The notes beneath the pieces were generated by a model. It worked only from the letters and a program-made list of their open reading frames with translations. It was not told the origin of the DNA and ran no database searches. 64,000 nucleotides of DNA, from assembly GCA_951802195.1 (NCBI GenBank), contig OX637620.1:1116001-1180000 (forward strand). Direction: 5' to 3'. Numbering within the stretch: position 1 is the first letter of the stretch; every line of letters begins with the position of its first letter. Positions 53,975 to 64,000 of this stretch are shown here, piece by piece. Position numbers and translations under genes: made by a program. Source of the DNA: Tausonia pullulans (lineage: Eukaryota; Basidiomycota; Tremellomycetes; Cystofilobasidiales; Mrakiaceae).

Positions 53975-56900
53975 ATGGGTCTCCTCTCGCGCAAGCACTC
54001 GCAGGAGCCCGTAGGCGCAGGACGGTCAACGCCGACGAAGCTCCGCAAGGCAGGGTCGTCCTCACACCCGACGCTCGCTCCCTCGAAGTCTTTCCCCTCC
54101 TTACGACAGCACCTCCCTCATCATCTCGAACCCTTGCCTCCAGGTCTAGCCGCATCTTCCACTGCGTCTACTGCCACGTCCGGGTCGTCGTCGACGTCAA
54201 CCGGGCTTGACCCGCCACTCAAGATCCATGCCCTGTTCTCGCGCTCGACCTCGTTCGACGACTTTGGCAGCGACCCCACGTCGCGTCCAAGCGCGCCCGG
54301 GGCCGACCTTCGCGGCGTGCCCGACCCTCGCCTCGGAGGCGGCTCCCTCGGTGGACGAGCGAGGACCGGAGGCCTCTCGCTCCTCGGCAGGGACGAGGAG
54401 GTCGCGCTCAACGCGAGACGCATGCTCAAGCGGTCCGAGTCCGCCCCGAAGGAGGCAGCTTCAGAGGGTGGGCAAGTGTTGAATTGTAGCGGCACGCCCG
54501 CTTTGAGAGCTGTTGCCCGAGGCGGCCGGACAAGGAGTGACCAAGACGACGGAGGAGACGGAACCTTCAAGATCATCACGACGAGAAAGCGGTCAGAGAC
54601 GCTCACGTCCCTGACGGACTTCCCCGGAGGAACAACAACGTCGACGTCGTCACGTTCAAACCCTCGGCTTGCTCCGCTCATCCCGGCAGTCTCCATTCCA
54701 CGACCTCCGACACCACCTCCGCCGTCGCCGGAGAAGATTGTCTTTAAAAAGCAGTTGGGCGTTTCCGCGCCCCCTCGAGGAGTCGTTGTGTCCACGGTGC
54801 CCACTGGCTCGAGCGCCTCGTTTGATTCCTCCCCGACGAGCACGACAGAGACCTGGAGGGCCGCCCACGACATTATCCGACGCCGGGGAGAGTCCATCTC
54901 TATCCCTCATGGCGTTGCCGCGTCTCCTCCGCCGTCCGCTACGGCATCGCCGCCACCCGGAACCCAGGCCCGCTCTCCGACAGCAACGATCGCCTTAGCC
55001 TTCGTGGCAGGCCCTCTTCTTGGTCGGCAGGAAGGCCCGATACAGCGCAAGAAGTGGGATCCCCTGGCAGCCTTCAGCAGCGGCATCACGTCCTCCTCTA
55101 CCGCCGCCTCGAAGTCCAGCGCTCCGTCGCCCCAGACAGAGCTGGCTCTCCTCTGCGCCGCCCCAATCGAGTCCAGCTCTACCGTTTCTCCTTTGTCGAA
55201 TGCTCGACTAGCCACTAGCTCGGAGAAGCGTTCGAGCTCATCGTCAGCCTTTCCAGAAGATGCTCGTCCTGTGGACTCGTCGCCCGCCGTGTTTCCTTCC
55301 CCGCCGGTCGTCCCGCCTCGACATCCTGGCAGGGCCGCCTCGGCACCCCAGTCTACGGCGTTGTCTTCCAGCGTTCTTGTCACCCAGCCGCTGCTTGAGA
55401 AGACACCTACTATGTCCGTTTCCAATGCAGGATTACGGCTGCCTTCGTCCGTCTCGCTGGCGCGGGCTATGTTCTCTCAGGACGTGCCCGCCGCATCGCC
55501 CGCTCCGGTGGCATATAACGTGGCAGGTTTAGGAAGCACATTTGTTGCTTCTCCCTCCAGGGCAAGTCTTGCCTTCCTCTCGCTTCGACTTCATCAGGTC
55601 CCAGCTGAGCCAGTCGTTTCGCATCACTCCCAACCTAGATCGCCGCGCCTGGCGAGGCCCCTGGGGCCGCTCACCGTGCCGCTGCTCCCTCTTCTCTTCT
55701 TTCGGCCTCTCCGCAACGCTCGGTAAATTCGGCCAGTCTTCCGTCGCCTGATCTTCAGCTCTCTGACTTGGATAGTCACCCCAGCACCAACGAGAGCCCG
55801 TATCCCCGGACTCGCCAATCGCGCCCCAGTCCCCGAAATCACTCAAGTCACCCGAGTCTTACGTCCCAAACTTCACAAAGGCAAGCCCCAAGGCTTCTCC
55901 GAGTAATATTTCGGGCGGCGTCGCGCTAGAGCGCTCGTCGAGTGAAGACTCGAACGACATGTTCGAAAAGTCAGCGCCCATCCTTCTGCCCCGCTCGTCC
56001 AAGCCTTTGAGAAGCAGCAAGGCAACTGTGCAGGAGACTCCGGAGGATTCTTTGCCAAGGGGACCCAATCAAGTGCGTTGTTCGTATCTTCTTCATCCGT
56101 TTCATTGTGGCTGAATCCCTCGTCGTGATCGACAGCTTGACGTCACCTCGCCTTCACTCAGCCGAGCCACCTCCCCCATCAGTCTCTCGTCATCGCCTCA
56201 CCCGGCTCACTCCCGCCCCGTCTCGCCGAGTTCGAAGCGGCGATTGTCTCCTCGACCAGCTCACAGCCGGTCGCACCCACCTCAAGCTCCCTTGCCGTCG
56301 TCTTCGAGCCTCCCTCGGACATCGGTTGAGCAGCGTAACGCTGAGCGCCTCACCACCGGGCTGAACAGCGTCGTGACTAATCCCTCGTCGCCGAGTGCCC
56401 CTGCGCTTCCCGTCTCACCCGCTCCTCAAGCACTTGCCACGGCGCCCGTCATAGAGGCTACCTCAGAGAAAGAAAAGCCTAGGCCTCAGGTCAAAGGAAC
56501 CCGGATTTCGATGGCGATGGCGCAGTTCGAGGCGGTGACCAGCGACAACAAATTAACCCAAGCGCAAGCACCGGCCAAGACGCCTCGCGCGCTTCAACTG
56601 AAGTCCTCACATATCCGTCCCGGCTTAGACGCCCCTACAGTGAGCCTTCCGATCATCTCGAAGACACATTCGAGATTGGGGGCATCGCCATTGCCTTCCA
56701 CCCCTTCTGCGGCTTCGCCCGTCAATCCGGAGTCGCCCCTTGCCCGCCAGCCACCCGGAGCGCCCGCCACCACCATAGAGCCTACGCCGATTGTTCCGCC
56801 ACTTGTCGCTCCCCCGACGGCACCTTCGCTTTCTCCTCTGTCTCTCTGTCCCTCCACCCCTTTTTCTCCACCTCGCGCTCCTCCAGCTTCGGATCCCCTG

Positions 56901-59356
56901 GCACCAGCTCCCCCGATCCCAGCGCCCTCAGCCCAGTCACTTTCGGATGCTGCTCCTCCAGCAGCGGCTCCCAAAGTTTCGAATACTGAACGAGGAGCGG
57001 CGAGGACTTCATCCGACAAGGCTACTCGGCCGGTTGTGGATTACAGCTCAGCGGACGATAATAAGAGCAGCTCAACGAGTCCGAGCACGTCCACTTCGCA
57101 GCATGGGTTGACAGAGTCGCGCGTTATGTCTACATCTACCTCTGCACCGTCGTATGGCGTGCCCATACTACAGAGCGGCAAGCCTGTCGAGGAGGCGCCC
57201 CAGCCACCATATATCGCCAACTCGGTACCGGGGCCACCTCCCTCCTCTTACAGCGTACCCGCTGCTGTCCTTTCGGGCAACGACACGTCCTCGGGTATCT
57301 CTGATGCACCCTCGCGTCATCTCACGATGATTCTGGCGGCGTCGTCGGCCCCCCTAAGGTCGGGCAACGTCTACCCGATCTACCAGCATCTCGCGACCCC
57401 AGCCCTCCTTCGTGCGCTGCTGGGCTTTCTCCCCTTCTCGGTCTGGTTGAACCTCTACAGCATGTCGCGCGTCGTCCGGAGGCTATTTGGTATTGACAGG
57501 AATCTGAAGGACGCGTTGATGGAGCGGTGAGTGAACCTGTTCTGTTTCTCCGCTCTTGCTCCGCTGATTGAGACTCTGGCGGATAGCTACCTCGCTCATG
57601 TCGGATATCGAAAGTGGGACACTGTATCGTGGGGCATGGAGAGCCTAACGCTCACCCCAAACGTGAGCTCCAACTCTCGATTTGCTTCTCACATAAACTA
57701 GGCTCACCTCCTAACCTTCCTTTTACAGGATCTTAACGCATATCGTGAGTTAAAGCTCCATTGAGATTGATCGTATCGCTCACTAACCCGTATCTTGAGG
57801 TAGTTCGCGCAACGACGATCCCTGTTGAGGAATTTGCGCACGAAGCGCAGGCTGTTCTCTCTGGCCAGGATAAGAACTCTGCAATGGTGTCCTTGCTCCG
57901 CGCCCTTACTCGACACTTCAGCCGAGGTAAGGGTGTGATCATAATAATTTCACCTCGCTGCTGCTGACCTGTCTAACCATGACTCACCAGTCGTAATGCG
58001 GATTAAACTGCAAGGTGCGTTGCCTCGCTCAGCTTCTCTCCGACAGTCTACAGCCTTGTTGATCGAGGTCTCATTCTCCTGAAGCCGCCGCCCAGGTCGC
58101 CAGCCACACCCAGGCCCGCCGGCGCGCCTCGTCCGTTACTGGCTCGATCCGGTCGAACCGATCAGTGAATTCTCTGACTGGCAGGTCTGGAATCGAATTT
58201 TCTTCCCCGCACTTCCGGATCAACCACGCCCTGCTCCTCCGTGTTTTTGTTCTGAGCCCTGAAGGACCTTGGCTCTCTGATGCATCGGTTGAAGCCTGCG
58301 AAGATGGTTCGTCTTTGCCTTGTGGCCTTCCAGACGCTGTCTCATCGCTGATGACAAAACCACATCATCGCTTTCAGAGCTCAAGGCCTCTGGGGTCTGG
58401 CCATTTATGAAGCCTGGAGACCTCGTCTGGGACTGCGCGATCTCCGAGGACGGCAACATCGGTTTGTCCGACGAGACCTAAACTTCCTCGAGTTTGAGAT
58501 CCATGCTGAATGGCTCTTGCTCTTCTCCAAAGGTCACCTCTTGTTTGACGGCCACTACCTCATCGATCTCGACTTTACTTTTTCTCCCATTGGAGAGATC
58601 CCCCAGGCCATCAATGCTCTTGCCTACCCTCCGTCGTATTACCACAGGGTGAGAATTGGCAAGGTCTCTCATTCGTTCAAAGTCGCACTGACCTCGCCTT
58701 TGTCCCACAGGTCATCAAGTTGGCTAGCAACCCTCTGCTGTACCTTGATTTCACTGGGCCCATGGGCGCGGAGCTCAAAAGGACGACTCGCCTGTCAGTC
58801 CCCACCTGTTCACTTCGTCCCATCTAGCTCTTCACTGACCTCACATCGCACACCAGGTTCCAGGACAAGGGGCCGGTGTCGTCCCAAGGCCGTGTTGCAG
58901 CGCAAACGATCAGCCGGTACGTCCAAATGGGCTCTCTTGCATTGCAAGGGGGGCGGCTGACGTTCAAGAACCGCGGCCCCGGATCAGATGGATGTACCGC
59001 AGCGACCTCGTCCTGCGCGAGATCAAGGGCGTCGTTCACAAAGACTGGGTGCGTTTCTCCTGCCCATCCTTGGCCAAATTCGCCTTTCATATTAATGGAA
59101 ATCGATTCGTCTTCGACAGGCCGGAATTTTGGTCATTCTCTCGCAGGGCACGACGGAGGCCATGTCAGACCTCGGCCGGAGGTTTGAAGGCTCTGCGGGC
59201 CGGACGCCCTTCCGTCTGCTTAGGGAACGTTGCAAGTCGGGCGAGATGTTAGTCTTGGCAATAACCCGTTGTTCGGCTTATTTAAGACTCATATGACTTC
59301 TGTCAACCAGCTGGATCCGCCCTGTCCTACCCGAGGAGGCCCTCCGCCCGGTGTAA
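53975..59356 (+). CDS. 1,469-aa Ser/Pro-rich protein with F-box-like core, unknown function
   Basis: Seventeen exons, all in phase, from ATG 53975 to TAA 59356. Residues 1 to ~1,020 are Ser/Pro/Thr-rich and probably disordered, with many SP/TP sites. From residue ~1,080 the sequence is ordered: HLATPALLRALLGFLPFSVW and LNLYSMSRVVRRLFGIDRNL resemble an F-box-like helical pair; further on come PHFRINHALLLRVFVLSPEG, GVWPFMKPGDLVWDCAISED, HYLIDLDFTFSPIGEIPQAI, LLYLDFTGPMGAELKRTTRL and a basic C-terminal end. I do not recognise the family. The small exons at 57729-57744 (16 nt), 57991-58014 (24 nt) and 58054-58067 (14 nt) rest on phase and splice signals. The least certain join is exon 1 to exon 2 (55597 to 55639), where two other frames are also open. 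Possible role in regulated protein turnover or cell polarity is only a guess. Confidence 0.7.
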
Positions 59357-59747
59357 GACGGAGACGCGTGGCTCATCATGCAGAAGGGAAGATGGCCCGC
59401 GCGGGCAAACTGGTTGAGGAACCGCGGCCCGACTGGTCGCCGCCCTTTGCCGTTGCTGTTTTCCCCTTCCCTGCCTGACTCTCTACTTATCCTGTTCTAC
59501 TCCCATTTTTTTTTGGCCATACTACTTCTTTCTTCGTTCCGCGATCTTATGTCCTCCCGCTTGCACAACCTTCCTCTCCCGAGCTTCCGAGACGAAAGAG
59601 GATGGGGCGGAGTAATAGGGGCCACCCAGCTCGGCTCTCGGCCCGAAGTCCCTTTCCCTTTCGAGACGGGCCGTCGCCTTCATTGACCTTCGACCTCCAC
59701 CATTGATCTTCTTGCTCGCTCCTCCTCTCTCTCGTCTCTCTACAACA
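59357..59747. promoter_or_regulatory. Promoter region of the RpiB-like gene
   Basis: About 390 bp between tandem genes, with C/T-rich sequence in the last 200 bp. Nothing else is supported. Confidence 0.4.
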
Positions 59748-60638
59748 ATGGCTCAGTCTCAAAATCCCGGATCTCCTTCCTACCGTCTCGTCATCGGCTC
59801 TGACGAGGTCGGTCCGCTTGTTTCATTCCAGTCAGTTCTCATCGCCAACTGCCGCTGACCTTCTCTTTGTTGTTGTCCCCAGGCCGGTGCCGACTACAAA
59901 AACCTCCTCGTCAAGGCTCTCGAGTCCGACCCGCGGATCACCTCGCTCATCGACATCGGTGTCCCCTCCTCGGCGGACAAGACGCCGTACCCATCTGTGG
60001 CGATCAAGGCCGCCCAGATGATCGCCGCCGGCGACGCCGACCGGGGGATCCTCATCTGCGGCACTGGCCTCGGTGTTGCTATCGCTGGTGAGTTTTCAAC
60101 TCATGCTACATCCTCCTTTCGTCTTTGAAGACAAATGGCGGCCTGCCGGAGCGGCGGCGGCGGTCTTCTCGGAGAAACAGAACTCCCCCCCCCCCCCACT
60201 GACCTCCTGTCTTCCCCTTCTCCGCACTCTTACTCCTTGCAGCCAACAAGGTTGCCGGCATCCGGGCCGTCACCGCTCACGACTCATACTCCGTCGAGCG
60301 GTCGATTCTCTCCAACGACTGTCAGATTCTCTGCATGGGCCAGCGCGTCGTCGGCATCGAGGTCCTTAAGCGGCTCGCCAAGGAATGGCTCGGGTGCGTC
60401 TGGGCGCTCTGCCTCGATCTGCTTGACACCAGAGGCTGACGCTCCTCGCGTCCCTTGCAGATACACCTTTGACAAGACCTCTGCCTCGGCCGACAAGGTC
60501 AAGGTCATTGAGGAGTTCGAGTCGAAGAACGGCGGAATCATCCCCGGTGGTGCGTGGGAAAGGACTTCTTGCTGCCCTGTACAACTCGTGCTGACTCTCT
60601 TTGTATCTTGTACCTCCCAGCCAGTGGTAGCTGCTAGA
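59748..60638 (+). CDS. rpiB: RpiB/LacAB-type sugar-phosphate isomerase
   Basis: Five exons (59748-59807, 59883-60087, 60243-60393, 60461-60549, 60622-60638) encode 173 aa. Family motifs are complete: [18 protein letters not shown] at the start, [38 protein letters not shown] with the catalytic Cys (~79), [20 protein letters not shown] and [13 protein letters not shown]. RpiB interconverts ribose 5-phosphate and ribulose 5-phosphate; fungal members may instead act on tetrulose or other sugar phosphates in polyol breakdown, so the substrate is open. This protein family is separate from the RpiA type used by most eukaryotes. Intron 2 contains a run of 13 C (60185-60197). Confidence 0.88.
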
Positions 60639-60695
60639 TGTCATCGATTTCTTAAAGATGTAATATTTTGATCCTACTCCATGTTCCCCCCTCTT

Positions 60696-63600
60696 TCAAC
60701 CGTGGAAGAGGAACCTGTAGTACGGGCGCTCAGCCTCAAGCATCTGAGAGCCGCTCAAAGTCAATCGGAGACACGCACCATTTGGCTCTCGCATCGACAG
60801 CCTCCCGTCGGACGGTTCGTCGAGGGTCGTCGAGCGCCTGGCCGAGCTCCCTGAGGACGGCCGGCTTGATCGGATGGAGGACGTCGTAGCGGACGACGTC
60901 TGGGAAGACGGCGAGCGTCCGAAGTGCACTCGAGCGAGAACGCTGAGAGAGGGAAGCGGTGTCGTGAGTCCTGAGAGAGCCGGGGGAAGAAAGAGCGAAC
61001 TCACCTCGCTGCTGTTCTTCTTGACGAGTCCTCGGAGAAGGCCCTCGACGATCCGCGGGGCCTGGTTCTCGATAACCTCGGCGGTCGTTGCGTCATCAAC
61101 CTCGGCGACAGTGAGGAAGATGTCCATGACGTTCGCCTTGAGATCCGGATCCGGAAGGTCGAGGCATCGAAGGAGGAGAGGGAGGAGCTGCAGCGGTGCA
61201 AAAACAGTGTCAGCAGCATTCGTCCTTTGTGAGATACCAATCGCCGTTGGACTCACAGTGGGAAGATCAGAGACACAAAGGGAGCGAGGGATGATCTTGA
61301 TAATGGACGCAAGAGCGACGAGGTAGATGTTCTGTCGAGGAGAGCCTAGGTACGAGTGCAGTCAGGGTCAGCCATCAACCTGCGCAAGTCGCCCACGTGA
61401 GCTCACGCACCCTGGTTGATGGTATAGCCCTCGACAATTTTAGGTAGGACAAAGTTAAAGAACTTCTGCTTGTGGAGAAGCTGGAGGGAGTGCGAGCGAG
61501 TATGAGCGTCCTCAGATCAGGCCAGACGCGATCGAACCAGCTGCTCACCCGGATGACCGCGTGGTTCTTCTTGCTCATGACGCCCTCACCGTCGCCCTCC
61601 GAGATAACGGTGAGCGCCCGAGCGGCCTGTTGCGCGAGGGTATCGTCTTGCTCGTTGACAAAGAGCTCGTCAAACATCTGGCCCAGAAACTTGAAGCCGA
61701 GCTCGTGGTTCCGAACGAGAAGACCGCGGCAGAGCTGACGTTAAGGGAAGAGCAAGCCGGGTCAACGTCTGATCCATCTGGAAAGAAAACACGTTGCAAT
61801 GTGACCTACCCAGACCCAGGCAGTGATTGCCCGGCTGCGTCTTGCGGGTGACGAAGAGGGGCCGACGACCTCTGCGCTCCAGAAGGCCTGAGCAGCCTGA
61901 GATAGGAAGATGTTGGCGGCTGTCGTACGAAAGATGCGCTCAGTCAGCAGGAGAAGAAGCCGAAAGAGGAACAACTGACAGTCGGCGCGCTTGTTGATGA
62001 GAGACGCAAAAAGGTGGAACAGCGCCTTGGTCTGGATATGATTCGATGCCAAATCCATCGCCCACTTAAGAATCGACAAAAGGAACGTGGAGAGATCTGT
62101 CTCGGGAAGCTCAACCTGGCGAGAGAATCGAAGATGAGTAAAGGTTCATCTAAGCCTCTTGGGGGAGGGGTAACATACCTGAGGCCTCAGTGCTGTAAGA
62201 CCCGAGGTAAAGAAGAGTATCAAATTCTTCTGCTGAGTTGAAGTCTCCACCTGTGGAGAAAAGATTTGGATCAGCAATGCAATTTAACTTTCAAGACGGA
62301 GGGGCACGCACAGCGAGAGGATCAAATCGAGGCGACGCTGGCAGACGCGACGGCTGGTGTACGATGGCCGCAACTTCGCCCTGCCGGTACGCGGCGAAGA
62401 GAGTCTGCGCAAACTTGGTCTGTCGCCTGTGGGGAGAAGTGTGTCTCTCAGCCTGTTTGATCCTTCCATGCTAGATATGAAGAGGCAGACGCACTCAGCC
62501 GAGAGGGTCTGGACAACAGCCTCGACGACCCGGGACGCGACAATGACTAGCCGAGGATCGGCCGCAATCTCTGACTCAGCGTAAGGCGAGAGAGCCGCGA
62601 GGACAAAGATGGTGAGAAGCCTCGGGACGAGCTGATCGATGTACTTGGCAATGTCGGAGTGGCCGGCCTCAGCCTTGGTCCGAAGGACACTGAGCAGGCA
62701 GTTAAGAAGGGCGTAGGCGTAGACAGCCTCGGTCTCGCGCGTCGTAGCGTCCATGGACGAATCCACGGTGTCCGAGCGAGGGGAGCAGAGGATATCGAGC
62801 TTAGACGTCACACGGACGACGAGGATCTCAAATAGCGGAGGCTGGACGCAGAGTACGGTGAGGCTTGAGAGAATGCGTCGGTAACGTGTGCGGTCCTCCT
62901 CTGCCTCGAGCGGGGGAGGCGAGTCGGGAAGCTTGCTGAAGAGGAGCGGGAGAGTGATCTCCTCAAGCGATTTAGGCGCAATCTTAGAGATGATGGCTAA
63001 GCCAGCGAGCGCGGGAGACCTGGCGAAGAACAGGCCGTCAGCGAAAGCGTCGGCTATAGTTCATTGATGCCAGATCCTGACCTAAGCTCCTCTCCCTCCT
63101 CAAGGATGAGGTCGTTGATGTTCTGAACAACGAAGCCAATCTCCTCCGGCGAGAGCAGACCCTCGATCTGGACCACCTGCATGTAGCCGTCGAGCGCAGG
63201 CCGCCGGAAGTTTGATGTCTTGATGCCCGCGTTGAGGACTCCGAGGATTTCATCCCGGAGGGTGATGAGGGCCTTGTCGGCCTTGAGGGTGCGTCCTGAC
63301 TCCGGCCGGGCGTAAAGCTCCTTGGCCGACTGGAGGAGGATCGCAATCGACTCGAGAATGGGACCGCGCTGCGAGAGCTCCTCCGTCTTGTGGAAGAGGC
63401 GGAGTAGATGCGGGAAGGCTTGAGAGTAAGTGTAGGGTCCAATCGAAGCTGTTCGGGACGAATACAAGATCAGCCAAGACGGTCCTCAAAGCAAGAGGAA
63501 GGTTGGGGGACTGACGGGAAGCGGAGAAGCAGGCCGCGAGGATCCTCGTCGCCGGCTTGGCCTTGCTCTTCTCGGGCTCCTTAAGGATCTCGAGGCACTC

Positions 63601-64000
63601 CTTGACGATCGAGACGATGATGCCCGTCGGCGGGACCTCAAGCGATGGGTAGAGCGTGTTGAGAAAGACCGCAAGCGTTTTAAGGGTCTCAGCCTCAATG
63701 CTGTCGTCCGAGGTGAAGAGCGCCTGCGAGCTCATGGGAGTCAGCGGAGGAACGGAGATTGATAAAATGTCCAGCATAGGCTCACCTCGACCTTGAGCGC
63801 CTCCCAGGTCTCCACTGCAAAGGCGATAGCATTGTCCTGGCCATAGACCGGCAGGCAGGCCGCCAGCGTCCGAAGAGTATCCTTCTGCGAGAAAGGAAGT
63901 GCATGAAGCAATACAATTGAGCATCCAACTCGAGCGATGACGGTACCGTTAGTGTTGCTTTTACCTTCATCTCACCGCCCGAGGCAGCCATCTTGTCGAG
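60696..64000 (-). CDS. MMS19: MMS19-like Fe-S targeting factor, N-terminus beyond window
   Basis: Partial gene; the window holds the middle and C-terminal parts on many exons, and the 5' end lies past 64000. HEAT-type helices run throughout: DTLRTLAACLPVYGQDNAIA with WEALKVE, LKTLAVFLNTLYPSLEV, ASIGPYTYSQAFPHLLRLFH with ESIAILLQSAKELY, RPALDGYMQVVQIEGLLSPE, PALAGLAIISKIAPKSLEEI and, near the end, PLLLRCLDLPDPDLKANVMD and VRYDVLHPIKPAVLRELGQA. The last is the conserved MMS19 C-terminal signature, ending VRREAVDARAKWFLFHG after a final intron (acceptor at 60715). MMS19, with Cia1 and Cia2, delivers cytosolic iron-sulfur clusters to DNA polymerases, XPD and other nuclear enzymes; it was first found through nucleotide-excision repair. 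Without the last splice the protein would end in 13 other residues. The stop lies only 57 bp from the convergent RpiB stop. Confidence 0.85.

Noticed and set aside
55542-55751. Alternative reading with SSRFDFIRSQLSQSF in the large Ser/Pro-rich gene
   Set aside because: Good codon use makes it tempting, but no splice pair joins it in phase to both neighbours, while the chosen join does. Left as the weakest point of that model.
58120-58260. Frame encoding RYWLDPVEPISEFSDWQVW in the same gene
   Set aside because: It looks protein-like but cannot be joined to the downstream exon (PEGPWLSDASVEACED), which continues the other frame without a splice.
60696-60810. MMS19 ending unspliced after ..RAKWCVSPIDFERLSDA
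   Set aside because: The spliced end ..RAKWFLFHG matches the usual MMS19 C-terminus better and uses a good GTGCGT donor and CTACAG acceptor.
1-64000. Mobile elements, retroelements, CRISPR arrays
   Set aside because: No reverse transcriptase, integrase, transposase, long terminal repeats or regularly spaced repeats were seen on either strand.

Overview
This window comes from a nuclear fungal chromosome. The G+C-rich coding sequence (strong C/G preference at third codon positions), the very high density of short introns (mostly 50-100 nt, GT..CTNAC..AG), the short gene spacing and the gene content (chitin deacetylase, PalI/Rim9, Air1-type zinc-knuckle protein, long Ser/Pro-rich proteins) point to a basidiomycete yeast, most likely a red yeast of the Rhodotorula/Sporobolomyces type (Microbotryomycetes). 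That placement is an inference from style, not from a marker gene. I see no rRNA or tRNA gene, CRISPR array, transposon or virus-derived element.

I rebuilt gene models by hand, joining exons at splice signals and checking that every junction keeps the reading frame. Layout: 0.2-1.5 kb C1-like zinc-finger protein (+); 1.7-4.3 kb Air1/2-like TRAMP subunit (-); 5.0-6.1 kb PalI/Rim9 (+); 6.9-9.3 kb chitin deacetylase (+); 9.8-11.1 kb macro-domain hydrolase (-); 11.6-14.7 kb mitochondrial PPR-like protein (+); 14.9-15.7 kb small N-myristoylated protein (+); 15.9-18.6 kb UPF0658-like membrane protein with 17 exons (-); 19.2-21.2 kb DUF1295/steroid-reductase-like protein (+); 21.4-21.7 kb tentative 71-aa protein (-); 23.0-24.0 kb secreted Ser/Thr-rich protein (-); 24.5-25.4 kb divergent cyclophilin (-); 25.7-29.2 kb Wss1-type protease (-); 29.7-32.0 kb Trm11 (+); 32.2-38.1 kb one continuous MTO1-SUV3 reading frame (-); 38.3-39.2 kb ABM-fold protein (-); 39.6-41.9 kb Nop13-like RNA-binding protein (+); 42.2-44.4 kb C2H2 transcription factor (+); 45.3-47.9 kb type II membrane protein (+); 48.2-50.7 kb PP5 phosphatase (-); 51.9-53.5 kb aldo-keto reductase (+); 54.0-59.4 kb 1,469-aa Ser/Pro-rich protein with an F-box-like core (+); 59.7-60.6 kb RpiB-type sugar isomerase (+); 60.7 kb to the window end, MMS19, N-terminus outside (-).

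The most striking result is at 32.2-38.1 kb. The 16 exons of a complete mitochondrial MTO1 (wobble-uridine tRNA modification) run in frame and without a stop into a complete SUV3 (mitochondrial RNA helicase of the degradosome), giving a predicted 1,556-aa two-enzyme protein. It lies tail-to-tail with TRM11, and the window also holds a TRAMP subunit, a nucleolar RRM protein and a mitochondrial PPR-like protein, so RNA processing is well represented. A second theme is genome maintenance: the Wss1-type DNA-protein-crosslink protease and the MMS19 iron-sulfur targeting factor. A third is the cell surface: PalI, chitin deacetylase and the secreted Ser/Thr-rich protein.

Main limits: starts were chosen by eye, a few splice choices are ambiguous (each is named in its entry), and no database search or transcript data were available.
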